64,000 bases of DNA from Pseudomonadota bacterium (GTDB lineage: Bacteria; Pseudomonadota; Alphaproteobacteria; Rhizobiales; Rhizobiaceae), in contig JAEXYH010000069.1 in assembly GCA_023451735.1 (NCBI GenBank), forward strand, positions 124,001 to 188,000. Direction: 5' to 3'. The position numbers and the translations under genes are program-made. Position 1 is the stretch's first letter, and each line of letters starts with the position of its first letter. Under the pieces are notes generated by a model. That model was not told where the DNA came from. It ran no database searches and was given only the letters and a program-made list of their open reading frames with translations. This document shows positions 1 to 8,721 of this stretch, piece after piece.

Positions 1-48
1 CTCGGTTACTGACGTTCGGGTGCTGCCTGCCTTGTCGTTCACGGACAT
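1..48 (-). CDS. 5' end of a divergent gene (partial), possibly malic enzyme
   Basis: Reading leftwards, an ATG at 48 is preceded by a GGAGAGG ribosome binding site and opens a frame that stays open to the window edge, encoding MSVNDKAGSTRTSVTE. Sixteen residues are too few to identify the product. In related rhizobia a malic enzyme gene lies divergently next to mutS, so that is the best guess, but it rests on recalled synteny only. The divergent promoters for this gene and mutS must lie in the 97 bases between 49 and 145. Confidence 0.45.
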   Translation of the reverse strand, partial: MSVNDKAGSTRTSVTE

Positions 49-145
49 GTCCTCTCCAGCTTCCTGTGGGCAGCCTTCCTCGAGGCCGCTGCAAATGTTG
101 TCTTCCAAGGGGCTTCACCGATAGTGTCGCCACTTTCCATGCGCA

Positions 146-2896
146 ATGAAAATCGGCCCCGTGACCCAGTTTGAACGTTTGTCCATCGATGCCCTGACCC
201 CCGACCAGCTTGCTTCGGAGGAAAGCCGTGCCACGGCCACCCCGATGATGGAGCAGTTCATCGAGATCAAGGCGAACAATCCCGGTTCGCTGCTCTTCTA
301 TCGCATGGGCGATTTCTACGAACTGTTTTTCCAGGACGCGATTGACGCATCCCGGGCGCTCGGCATTACGCTCACCAGACGCGGCCAGCATATGGGCCAG
401 GATATTCCCATGTGCGGTGTCCCGGTTCATGCCGCCGATGACTATCTGCAGAAGCTGATCTCGCTTGGTTTTCGTGTTGCAGTCTGCGAGCAGGTGGAAG
501 ACCCGGCGGAAGCCAAGAAGCGCGGCTCGAAATCGGTCGTGAAGCGCGATGTCGTGCGCCTTGTCACGCCGGGCACGATTACCGAAGAAAAGCTGCTTGT
601 CGCGTCGGAATCGAACTACCTGATGACGCTCGCCCGCATCAAGGGCGCGGCCGAACCGCTGATGGCACTCGCCTGGATCGACATCTCCACCGGCGTGTTC
701 CGCGTGGCGGAAACCGAGTCGTCGCGACTGCTTGCCGATATCCTGCGTATCGAGCCGCGCGAACTGATCATGCCTGATACGATGTTCCACGATCCGGAAC
801 TGAAACCGGTCTTTGACGTGCTTGGCCGCGTCGCTGTGCCGCAGCCTTCGGTGCTGTTCGACAGTGCCACGTCGGAAGGCCGGATAGCCCGTTATTTCGG
901 CGTCGGTACGCTGGACGGCTTCGGCAGCTTTTCCCGCGCGGAACTTGCCGCGGCCGCGGCCGCCATCGCCTATGTCGAGAAGACCCAGATTTCCGAACGC
1001 CCGCCGCTTGGACGGCCGGAGCGGGAAAGTGGCGCTTCCACCCTTTTCATCGATCCCGCCACCCGTGGCAATCTCGAACTGACAAAGACGCTTTCGGGTG
1101 AACGCGAAGGAACGCTGCTCAAGGCGATCGACCGCAGCGTCACTGGCGGCGGTGCCCGTTTGCTGGCCGAACGGCTGATGTCGCCGCTGACCGATCCCGA
1201 GCGCATCAATCGTCGGCTCGACTCCATCTCTTTTTTACTTGAGGAGCCGTCGCTCTGCTCTGACCTGCGCTCGTCGCTGAAACACGTGCCGGACATGCCG
1301 CGTGCCCTGTCGCGTCTGGCACTCGACCGAGGCGGCCCGCGTGATCTCGGCGCGATCCTCGCCGGCCTCGAAGCCGCCCGGGGCGTCGCGGCGTTTCTCG
1401 ATGGATCGATGTTGCCGGAAGAACTGTCCGAGGCGCTGGTCGATCTGAAGGCGCTTCCGGTTACGGTCGAATCCATGCTCGGTAATATGCTGGCCGAAGA
1501 CCTGCCGCTGCTGAAGCGCGACGGCGGCTTTCTGGCTGATGGAGCCAATTCTGAACTGGATGAGGTTCGCGCCTTGCGTGACCAGTCCCGCAAGGTGATT
1601 GCCGGCCTGCAGCTGCAATATGCGGACGAGACCGGCATCAAGTCGCTGAAGATCAAGCACAACAACGTGCTGGGTTATTTCATCGAGGTCACCGCCGGCA
1701 ATGCCGGCCCGATGACCGATACGCCGGAAGCCAAGGCGCGTTTCATCCATCGCCAGACCATGGCGAATGCGATGCGCTTCACCACCACGGAACTGGCCGA
1801 TCTCGAAAGCCGCATCGCCAACGCCGCCGACAAAGCTTTGACGATCGAGCTAGAAGCCTTCGACCGCATGGTCGCCGCCGTCACCGCCGAAGCCGAGGCG
1901 ATCAAGGCCGGCGCCCGTGCACTGTCGGTCGTCGATGTCGCCGGCGGTCTCGCCATGCTGGCCGAGGAATGGGACTATCGCCGCCCGATCGTTGATGACA
2001 GCCGCATGTTCGCCATCGAAGGCGGCCGCCATCCGGTCGTTGAACAGGCGCTGCGTCGCCAGTCCTCCGGCCCGTTCATAGCCAATGAATGCGACCTCTC
2101 GCCGAAAGATGGCGGCGAGTTCGGTGCGCTGTGGCTGCTCACCGGTCCGAACATGGGCGGTAAATCGACCTTCCTGCGCCAGAACGCGCTGATTGCCATT
2201 CTCGCCCAGATGGGATCTTTCGTTCCCGCTGCATCGGCCCATATCGGCGTGGTCGACCGGCTGTTTTCACGTGTCGGCGCCTCGGATGACCTCGCCCGCG
2301 GCCGCTCCACCTTCATGGTCGAGATGGTCGAAACGGCGGCCATCCTCAACCAGGCGACCGATCGCTCGCTGGTCATCCTCGACGAGATCGGCCGCGGCAC
2401 GGCGACGTTCGACGGCCTGTCGATCGCCTGGGCTTCCGTCGAGCATCTGCATGAAGGCAATCGCTGCCGCGGCCTGTTCGCCACCCATTTCCACGAGCTG
2501 ACCGTTCTGTCGGAAAAACTCGGCCGCCTGTCCAACGCCACGATGAAGGTGAAGGAATGGGATGGCGAGGTCATCTTCCTGCACGAAGTCGGCCCCGGTG
2601 CCGCCGATCGTTCCTACGGCATCCAGGTCGCCCGCCTTGCAGGCCTGCCCGACAGCGTTGTGACCCGCGCGCGCGACGTTCTGACCAAGCTGGAAGATTC
2701 CGACCGCAAGAACCCGGCGAGCCAGCTGATCGACGACCTGCCGCTTTTCCAGGTCGCGGTACGCAAGGAGGAAACGCGACGTGGATCTTCCAAGGTCGAA
2801 GAAGCGTTGAAAGCGATCAACCCGGATGACATGAGCCCGCGCGAGGCGCTCGAAGCGCTTTATGCACTCAAGAAGCAGGCTGCTGAAAAGGCCTGA
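146..2896 (+). CDS. mutS: DNA mismatch repair ATPase MutS
   Basis: MutS recognises base mismatches and small loops in newly replicated DNA and, with MutL, directs their excision. The 916-residue length is slightly above the E. coli protein because of an N-terminal extension of about 30 residues. The mismatch-binding Phe-X-Glu is at F57-Y58-E59 within FYRMGDFYELF. The ATPase has Walker A TGPNMGGKST near 666 and Walker B DEIGRGTATFDG near 746. Connector, lever and clamp regions fill the middle. The ATG at 146 has no strong Shine-Dalgarno sequence; a GTG at 161 is a possible alternative. It is the first of a run of rightward genes, and a palindromic repeat follows it directly. Confidence 0.98.
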   Translation: MKIGPVTQFERLSIDALTPDQLASEESRATATPMMEQFIEIKANNPGSLLFYRMGDFYELFFQDAIDASRALGITLTRRGQHMGQDIPMCGVPVHAADDYLQKLISLGFRVAVCEQVEDPAEAKKRGSKSVVKRDVVRLVTPGTITEEKLLVASESNYLMTLARIKGAAEPLMALAWIDISTGVFRVAETESSRLLADILRIEPRELIMPDTMFHDPELKPVFDVLGRVAVPQPSVLFDSATSEGRIARYFGVGTLDGFGSFSRAELAAAAAAIAYVEKTQISERPPLGRPERESGASTLFIDPATRGNLELTKTLSGEREGTLLKAIDRSVTGGGARLLAERLMSPLTDPERINRRLDSISFLLEEPSLCSDLRSSLKHVPDMPRALSRLALDRGGPRDLGAILAGLEAARGVAAFLDGSMLPEELSEALVDLKALPVTVESMLGNMLAEDLPLLKRDGGFLADGANSELDEVRALRDQSRKVIAGLQLQYADETGIKSLKIKHNNVLGYFIEVTAGNAGPMTDTPEAKARFIHRQTMANAMRFTTTELADLESRIANAADKALTIELEAFDRMVAAVTAEAEAIKAGARALSVVDVAGGLAMLAEEWDYRRPIVDDSRMFAIEGGRHPVVEQALRRQSSGPFIANECDLSPKDGGEFGALWLLTGPNMGGKSTFLRQNALIAILAQMGSFVPAASAHIGVVDRLFSRVGASDDLARGRSTFMVEMVETAAILNQATDRSLVILDEIGRGTATFDGLSIAWASVEHLHEGNRCRGLFATHFHELTVLSEKLGRLSNATMKVKEWDGEVIFLHEVGPGAADRSYGIQVARLAGLPDSVVTRARDVLTKLEDSDRKNPASQLIDDLPLFQVAVRKEETRRGSSKVEEALKAINPDDMSPREALEALYALKKQAAEKA

Positions 2897-2910
2897 ATAG
2901 ACAGACGAAG

Positions 2911-2956
2911 CAATTTCCAGCAAAAGTGGAAGCCGGTTTTGCTGGAATTGCGTTAG
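2911..2956 (+). repeat. RIME-like palindromic intergenic repeat, copy A
   Basis: The arm CAATTTCCAGCAAAA is followed by about 11 bases containing GCCGG and then by TTTTGCTGGAATTG. The arms are complementary except for one extra T, so this copy folds into a hairpin of about 14 bp. Five further copies lie in this window (3531, 5755, 10297, 32691, 58024). It sits between mutS and the GreA-like gene. Confidence 0.85.
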
Positions 2957-2977
2957 ATAAAAAGAGGGAAACCGCGC

Positions 2978-3460
2978 GTGAGCATCGCCTTCATGAAGGA
3001 AGAAAGTGCCGAGACGGCTGCCGAAACGGTGCTGCCTGACCGTCCGATCTCGCCCCACCCGAACCTTGTCACGGAAACCGGGCTGAAGGCGCTCGAGCAG
3101 CAGTTGCAGGCAGCGCGCGATGCCTATGAGGCTGCGAACGCGATCGACGACATCAACGAGCGCCGCCGGCAGGCTGCAGGTCCGGCGCGCGACATCCGTT
3201 ATTTCGCCGAACGGGTTCACACGGCACAGCTTGTACCGGCGCCGGCATCGCATGATGCCGTCTCGTTCGGCAGCATTGTTCGCTTCACTCGCGACGATGG
3301 CCGCGAGCAAAGCTACCGTATCGTCGGCGAGGACGAAGCCGATCCAAAGGCTGGTACGATCTCCTATGTGTCGCCGGTCGCTCGTGCACTCAATGGCAAG
3401 TGCGTTGGCGATCTGGTGACCGTAGGTAACCAAGAACTCGAAATTATCACGATTTCGTAA
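2978..3460 (+). CDS. GreA/GreB-family transcription factor-like protein
   Basis: The 160-residue protein has a short helical N-terminal part (about residues 30-75, rich in Glu, Arg and Ala), then a GreA/GreB C-terminal fold from about residue 90 (SFGSIVRFTRDDG, then YRIVGEDEADP, then ISYVSPVARALNGKCVGD). Classical GreA enters the RNA polymerase secondary channel with a coiled coil of about 75 residues carrying an acidic tip. Here the helical part is shorter, so it may be a Gre-fold regulator rather than a true cleavage factor. The start is GTG with AGAGGGA about 9 bases upstream; an ATG at 2993 is an alternative. It is flanked on both sides by the palindromic repeat. Confidence 0.8.
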   Translation: MSIAFMKEESAETAAETVLPDRPISPHPNLVTETGLKALEQQLQAARDAYEAANAIDDINERRRQAAGPARDIRYFAERVHTAQLVPAPASHDAVSFGSIVRFTRDDGREQSYRIVGEDEADPKAGTISYVSPVARALNGKCVGDLVTVGNQELEIITIS

Positions 3461-3530
3461 TCAGCTTGGCCACTCATGCCGCAGCTGTGCTTGTGAAGAC
3501 CTGCGACTGCAGCTATCTGGTGCGCCTCCT

Positions 3531-3583
3531 AGAGCAATTCCAGCAAAAGTGGGAACCGGTTTTGCATCCGGAATTGCGTTAAC
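3531..3583 (+). repeat. RIME-like palindromic intergenic repeat, copy B
   Basis: The copy reads GAGCAATTCCAGCAAAAG, GGGAACCGGTTTTG, CATCCGGAATTGCGTT. The outer CAATTCC pairs with GGAATTG and the inner CAAAA pairs with TTTTG. It lies in the 147-bp gap between the GreA-like gene and the MYG1 gene; the rest of that gap shows nothing else. Confidence 0.85.
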
Positions 3584-3607
3584 AAACAGACAGAGGCGCA
3601 TTCCGGC

Positions 3608-4534
3608 ATGAAACCAGATTATCTCGTCACCCATTCCGGTGGTTTCCATGCCGACGAGCTGCTCTCCAGCGTCATCCTGACCCGGCTTTTTCCCGAGGCG
3701 AAGATCGTCCGCAGCCGCGCGCCTGAATGGATCACGCCCGGCAGCGATCGCATCATCTATGATGTTGGCGGCGCTTATGATGCCGAAAAGCAGATCTTCG
3801 ACCATCACCAGCGCGGCGCGCCGCTTCGCGAAGACGAGGCGCCCTACAGCTCCTTCGGCCTGATCTGGAAACATTACGGCCGCGAGTATCTCGCGGCGAT
3901 GAATATTCCGGAAGCGCATGCCGATGCCCTGCACGCCTCCTTCGACAAGAGTTTTGTCCTGCCGATCGACCTGATGGATAACGGCGCGCTCAACCCCAAG
4001 AGTGCCGGTCCACTCGCCGGCCTCACCCTGTCGAGCCTGCTCGAAACCCTGAAACCTGCCTTCGACGAGAAGGACGAGGGTGCCGATGACCGCGCCTTCC
4101 ACGTCGCCCTCGGCATCGCCCGCGCATTTGTCGAAGCTGGTATCAGCCAGCGTGCTGCAAAGCTGCGCGCCGAAACGCTGGTACTTGAGGCGATCGAAAA
4201 GACCGGGGAAGCGCGTATTCTCGAACTTCCCATGGGCATGCCCTTCCGCCCCGCGATCGTGAAGGCGGGCGCCGATCATCTTCTTTTTGTCGTCCATCCG
4301 CGTGATGGCAAGGACTGGTGCGTCACCGGCATCCGCCGTGCGGACGACGGTTTCGAACTGCGCGCCGACCTGCCGAAAGCTTGGGCGGGGCTGACGAATG
4401 GCGCGCTCGAAGCGGCATCTGGCATCAAGGGTGCCACCTTCTGCCACAACGGCCGTTTCATCGCAGCTGCCACCAGCCGTGAGGCGGCGCTTGCGATGGC
4501 CGAGATTGCCGTAAAGGAAGCCCTTACCGTGTAA
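3608..4534 (+). CDS. MYG1 (UPF0160) family protein, DHH-like nuclease/phosphoesterase
   Basis: The 308-residue product begins VTHSGGFHADELLSSVIL and continues through YDVGGAYDAEKQIFDHHQ, the hallmark motifs of the MYG1 family. This family is related to DHH phosphoesterases; the His and Asp residues of HSGGFHADE, YDVGG and DHHQ are the expected metal ligands. Eukaryotic MYG1 is a 3'-5' RNA exonuclease of mitochondria and nucleolus. The bacterial proteins have no settled role. A clear ATG start and full length argue for an intact gene. It is monocistronic as far as spacing shows (147 bp upstream, 135 bp downstream). Confidence 0.9.
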   Translation: MKPDYLVTHSGGFHADELLSSVILTRLFPEAKIVRSRAPEWITPGSDRIIYDVGGAYDAEKQIFDHHQRGAPLREDEAPYSSFGLIWKHYGREYLAAMNIPEAHADALHASFDKSFVLPIDLMDNGALNPKSAGPLAGLTLSSLLETLKPAFDEKDEGADDRAFHVALGIARAFVEAGISQRAAKLRAETLVLEAIEKTGEARILELPMGMPFRPAIVKAGADHLLFVVHPRDGKDWCVTGIRRADDGFELRADLPKAWAGLTNGALEAASGIKGATFCHNGRFIAAATSREAALAMAEIAVKEALTV

Positions 4535-4669
4535 CCGGCTGCAATCGGCCAAGCAGGTTCGCCTCAAGGTGCCTTTGCGGGCGGGGCAATCTCCCTTTCG
4601 CGTTCGAAAATGATATAGGTCGTCGGAGAGTTTGCTTCAGGCGTTGTTGAGCGCCATCGGGATCATCCA

Positions 4670-5680
4670 TTGCTCGCCATACCCTTGCCCTTCATTGCCG
4701 GCCTGATCTTCGTGCTGGTCCTTCACCACAGTCTGAAGGGCGTGGAAGCGCCGGGCAGCCGACGTTATTTCGTGGCTTTCCTGATCCTTTATGCGCTGCA
4801 GGGTGTGGTTGTCGGACTGCATTTCGGTTATGGCGTCAGGCAGCTCGCGCCGATCCAGCCGATCACCGCGTCGGTCATGCCGCCGCTCGCCTTTCTTGCA
4901 TTTCGTGGTCTGACCGATGCGAATGTGCCAAAGCCTTGGATTCATCTCTGGGCTCCGGTTTCCGTCGCGTTTTCTGTTGCATCTCTCCCAATTCTTGTCG
5001 ATCCGCTGCTGTTCCTGATCTTCCTGGTCTACGGCGCAGCCCTCTGGCGCCTCACGCGTGTCACAGGTGAGGAGGGAATGGCGGAGGCAAGCCTTGAGCG
5101 GATGCGCCCCGCTTTGCGCGCCGCGCGGCTGACGGCAATCCTGATGTTCTTCTTCGCGTTAAGCGATGTGGCGGTGTCGATCTACGCAAATGTGGCTGGT
5201 GCGGAAGGCGTTCCCTTTGCTGTAGCGATCATGAATATCGTCGCGCTCGCGGCAACGGCTATTCACTATCTTTTGCCCGAGCCGCTCCGCCGTCAGGTTT
5301 CGCCGGTGATGCCGTCCTTGCCCGATCCGCAGGGCGATGCGGTCGTCGCACGTGTCGCGGCGGCTCTGGAACAGGGCGATCTTTACAAGGACGAGAACCT
5401 CAGTCTGGCAAAGATCGCCCGCAAGGCCGGCATTCCGGCCCGGGATCTCTCGGCCGCCATCAATCGCGCCACCGGGCTCAACGTCTCGCAGTTCGTCAAT
5501 AACCGGCGGGTCGGTGAAGCATGCCGCCTGCTGGATGAGACAAAGCAGTCCGCGACGGTGATCATGCTCGACGTCGGCTTTTCGACGAAGTCGAATTTCA
5601 ACCGGGAATTCCGCCGCGTGACCGGCATGAGTCCGCGTCAATGGCGCGGCCGGTCGAAGGCCGGAACCATTCGCTCTTGA
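4670..5680 (+). CDS. membrane-anchored AraC-family transcriptional regulator
   Basis: The N-terminal 200 residues form about six or seven hydrophobic segments (for example PFIAGLIFVLVLHHSL, YFVAFLILYALQGVVVGL, RLTAILMFFFALSDVAVSIY). The last 100 residues are an AraC/XylS double helix-turn-helix: LSLAKIARKAGIPARDLSAA for the first and ATVIMLDVGFSTKSNFNREF for the second, ending FRRVTGMSPRQWR. This layout suggests a membrane sensor that binds DNA directly. The likely start is TTG at 4670 because no ATG or GTG in frame has a better site. The ligand and target genes are unknown; glnD downstream is separated by 211 bp carrying two repeats. Confidence 0.88.
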   Translation: MLAIPLPFIAGLIFVLVLHHSLKGVEAPGSRRYFVAFLILYALQGVVVGLHFGYGVRQLAPIQPITASVMPPLAFLAFRGLTDANVPKPWIHLWAPVSVAFSVASLPILVDPLLFLIFLVYGAALWRLTRVTGEEGMAEASLERMRPALRAARLTAILMFFFALSDVAVSIYANVAGAEGVPFAVAIMNIVALAATAIHYLLPEPLRRQVSPVMPSLPDPQGDAVVARVAAALEQGDLYKDENLSLAKIARKAGIPARDLSAAINRATGLNVSQFVNNRRVGEACRLLDETKQSATVIMLDVGFSTKSNFNREFRRVTGMSPRQWRGRSKAGTIRS

Positions 5681-5754
5681 ACTTCATGCTGCAAGGCAAC
5701 AACTTTGAAACGACCTGTTGCCATAATCCATGGTCAAGGTGCCCGGAATTCGCT

Positions 5755-5806
5755 AGAGAAATTCCAGCAAAACTGGGAACCGGTTTGCGTCCGCAATTGC
5801 GTTGAA
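5755..5806 (+). repeat. RIME-like palindromic intergenic repeat, copy C
   Basis: The copy reads AGAAATTCCAGCAAAACT, GGGAACCGGTTTGCG, TCCGCAATTGCGTTGAAA. It has the same core as the other copies but weaker outer pairing (AATTCC against GCAATT). It lies between the AraC-type gene and glnD. Confidence 0.85.
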
Positions 5807-5816
5807 ACAGAGAGGT

Positions 5817-5855
5817 AGAGCGGTTTTACGTTTCGAAGAAAGGCGAAACCGCTCT
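5817..5855 (+). repeat. second palindrome type upstream of glnD
   Basis: AGAGCGGTTT (5817-5826) is the exact reverse complement of AAACCGCTCT (5846-5855), with a 19-base loop. It follows copy C after 10 bases and ends 36 bases before the glnD start, so it lies in the glnD leader. It may be a separate repeat family or part of a composite element. Confidence 0.7.
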
Positions 5856-5891
5856 TGAGCCGACCGGAAGACTGGCATCGGCAGGGATGAC

Positions 5892-8708
5892 ATGGCCAGA
5901 CAAGAAATTGATTTTTCTGAACTTCTCGACGTTGATGCCCTGAAGGCCGAGTGCCGGGCGGTGTTGAAGACGGACTGCCCGCGCCTTGAGATGAGGGCGG
6001 CATTTCTGTCCATCATGCGTCGCGCCAGCAAGGACGGCCGCCAGAAGGCACGCGAACTCTTGGAAAAGGACGGTAGCGGTCTCAACTGCGCCGAGCGCAT
6101 TTCCTGGGTCCAGGACCAGATCATCTCCATCCTGCATGAAATGGTCGCCGACGTTGTTCATCCGGAAGGCCGTGATATCACGATTGCTGCCGTCGGCGGC
6201 TATGGCCGTGCCACGCTCGCCCCCGGATCCGACATTGATCTTCTCTTCCTTCTGCCGGCGAAGAACTCCGACGAGATGCGCAAGGCCGTCGAGTTCCTGC
6301 TCTATATTTTGTGGGACATGGGCTTCAAGGTGGGCCATGCGACCCGCACGGTGGAGGAATGCATCCGGCTCTCCAAGACCGACATGACGATCCGCACGGC
6401 GATCCTGGAAAGTCGTCTCATCTGCGGATGCGAAACCCTGTTCGCGGATCTCGAAATCCGTTTCGACAAGGAAGTCGTGGCCGATACCGGTGCCGAATTC
6501 GTCAGCGCCAAGCTGGCCGAGCGCGATCAGCGCCACCAGAAATCCGGCGATACGCGTTATCTCGTCGAGCCCAATGTCAAGGAAGGCAAGGGCGGTCTGC
6601 GCGACCTCCACACGCTTTTCTGGATCGCCAAATATTATTACCGGGTCAAGGATGCCGCCGAACTGGTCAAGCTCGGTGTCTTCTCCCGCCGGGAATTCCA
6701 GCTGTTCGAGAAGGCGGATGATTTCCTCTGGGCGGTCCGCTGCCATATGCATTTCCTCACCGGAAAATCGGAGGAGCGCCTGTCCTTCGATATCCAGCGC
6801 GATATCGCGGCTTCCCTCGGCTACCATTCCCGCCCCGGCCTTTCCGCCGTGGAACGCTTCATGAAACACTATTTCCTGGTCGCCAAGGATGTCGGAGACC
6901 TGACGCGCATCTTCTGCGCAGCGCTTGAAGAACAGCAGGCAAAGGCTGCGCCGGGGCTTGCCAACCGTGTCATCTCGCGCTTCACCAAGCGCTTGCACAA
7001 GATCCCCGGCACCACGGACTTCGTCACCGATCGCGGCCGCATCACGCTCGCCTCGCCGGATGTCTTCACCCGCGACCCGATCAACATCATCCGCTTTTTC
7101 CATGTGGCGGATATTCATCAGCTTGAGCTGCATCCGGATGCACTGAAGCGGATGACGCGCTCGCTTTCGCTGATCGACAACAGCGTGCGTGAGAATGAGG
7201 AAGCCAACCGGCTGTTCCTTTCGATCCTGACGTCACGTCGCGACCCGGCACTGATGCTGCGCCGCATGAACGAGGCCGGTGTGCTCGGCCGCTTCATTCC
7301 CGAGTTCGGCAAGGTCGTGGCAATGATGCAGTTCAACATGTATCACCACTATACGGTCGACGAGCATTTGATCCGCTCCGTAGAGGCCCTGTCGGAAATC
7401 GACAAGGGTGAGACGATGGAAGCCCATCCCCTCGCCACGAAGATCATGCCGGGCATCGAGGAGCGAGAGGCGCTTTATGTCGCGGTGCTTTTCCATGATG
7501 TCGCCAAGGGACGCCAGGAAGACCATTCCATCGCCGGTGCCCGCATGGCCCGCAAACTGTGCCCCAGGCTCGGCCTGAACCACAAACAGACAGAAATCGT
7601 CGTCTGGCTGATCGAACAGCATCTCGTCATGTCGATGACAGCCCAGACCCGTGACCTGCATGACCGCAAGACGATCAGCGATTTTGCCGAGGTGGTTCAG
7701 TCCATGGACCGGCTGAAGCTGCTGCTTGTCCTGACGATCTGTGACACGCGTGCCGTTGGTCCCGGTGTCTGGAACGGCTGGAAGGGCCAGCTTCTGCGCA
7801 CGCTCTATTACGAAACTGAAATCCTGCTCTCCGGCGGCTTCTCCGACCTGCCACGCCGCGAGCGGGCGAGTGTCGCCGAAGAAGCGCTTTTCGATGGGTT
7901 GTCCGCCTGGGGCGGGCAGGAGCGCAAGACCTATTCGTCGCTTCACTATCAACCCTATCTTCTGGCCGTGTCGCTGGACGATCAGGTCCGCCATGCGACC
8001 TTCATCCGTGACACGGATCGCGCCGGTCATGCGCTTGCCACGATGGTGCGCACCGATGCCTTCCGGGCGATCACCGAAATTACCGTTCTCGCCCCCGACC
8101 ATCCGCGCCTTCTGTCGATCATAGCCGGTGCGTGCGCCGCTGCCGGCGCCAATATCGTCGACGCGCAGATCTTCACGACGACGGATGGCCGCGCGCTCGA
8201 TACGATCCTGATCAACCGGGAATTTGCGGTGGACGAGGACGAGCTTCGCCGCGCCGGTACGATCGGGCGCATGATCGAGGATGTCCTCTCGGGCAAGCGC
8301 CGACTGCCGGAAGTCATCGCCACCCGTGCCAAGACCCGCAAGAAGACCAAGGCGTTCGACATCACGCCCTCGGTCACCATCTCGAACAGCCTTTCCAACA
8401 AGTTCACCGTTATCGAGATCGAATGCCTCGACCGCACCGGCTTGCTTGCGGATATCACCGCCGGTCTGGCGGACCTGTCGCTGGATATCCAGTCGGCGCG
8501 CATCACCACATTCGGTGAAAAGGTCATCGATACCTTCTATGTCACCGATCTTGTCGGCCAGAAGGTCACCAACGACAATCGGCAGAACACCATCTCCGCG
8601 CGGCTGAAAGCGGTCATGACCGATCAGGAAGAAGAAGCGAAAAAGAACCAGACGCCGGCAACCGCCACAGAAGAACAGACGCCGCGCAAGAGCAAGGCGC
8701 GTGCGTGA
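5892..8708 (+). CDS. glnD: PII uridylyltransferase / uridylyl-removing enzyme GlnD
   Basis: GlnD senses glutamine and adds or removes UMP on the PII proteins GlnB and GlnK, which sets nitrogen assimilation and, in rhizobia, Ntr gene expression. The 938-residue chain has the full domain order. The nucleotidyltransferase motif GGYGRATLAPGSDIDLLFL is near residues 102-120. The HD domain that removes UMP carries LFHDVAKGRQEDHS near 530. Two ACT domains follow, near 730 (ITVLAPDHPRLLSIIAG) and 840 (IECLDRTGLLADITAG). A charged Lys/Glu/Thr-rich tail of about 30 residues ends the protein. murJ begins 13 bases after the stop, so the two are probably co-transcribed. Confidence 0.98.
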   Translation: MARQEIDFSELLDVDALKAECRAVLKTDCPRLEMRAAFLSIMRRASKDGRQKARELLEKDGSGLNCAERISWVQDQIISILHEMVADVVHPEGRDITIAAVGGYGRATLAPGSDIDLLFLLPAKNSDEMRKAVEFLLYILWDMGFKVGHATRTVEECIRLSKTDMTIRTAILESRLICGCETLFADLEIRFDKEVVADTGAEFVSAKLAERDQRHQKSGDTRYLVEPNVKEGKGGLRDLHTLFWIAKYYYRVKDAAELVKLGVFSRREFQLFEKADDFLWAVRCHMHFLTGKSEERLSFDIQRDIAASLGYHSRPGLSAVERFMKHYFLVAKDVGDLTRIFCAALEEQQAKAAPGLANRVISRFTKRLHKIPGTTDFVTDRGRITLASPDVFTRDPINIIRFFHVADIHQLELHPDALKRMTRSLSLIDNSVRENEEANRLFLSILTSRRDPALMLRRMNEAGVLGRFIPEFGKVVAMMQFNMYHHYTVDEHLIRSVEALSEIDKGETMEAHPLATKIMPGIEEREALYVAVLFHDVAKGRQEDHSIAGARMARKLCPRLGLNHKQTEIVVWLIEQHLVMSMTAQTRDLHDRKTISDFAEVVQSMDRLKLLLVLTICDTRAVGPGVWNGWKGQLLRTLYYETEILLSGGFSDLPRRERASVAEEALFDGLSAWGGQERKTYSSLHYQPYLLAVSLDDQVRHATFIRDTDRAGHALATMVRTDAFRAITEITVLAPDHPRLLSIIAGACAAAGANIVDAQIFTTTDGRALDTILINREFAVDEDELRRAGTIGRMIEDVLSGKRRLPEVIATRAKTRKKTKAFDITPSVTISNSLSNKFTVIEIECLDRTGLLADITAGLADLSLDIQSARITTFGEKVIDTFYVTDLVGQKVTNDNRQNTISARLKAVMTDQEEEAKKNQTPATATEEQTPRKSKARA

Positions 8709-8721
8709 CGGATACCGCTAG

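Noticed and set aside
746..2416. MutS Walker B reading DEIGRGTATFDG instead of DEIGRGTSTFDG
   Set aside because: Ala at this position is common in alphaproteobacterial MutS, so it is not a sign of a defect.
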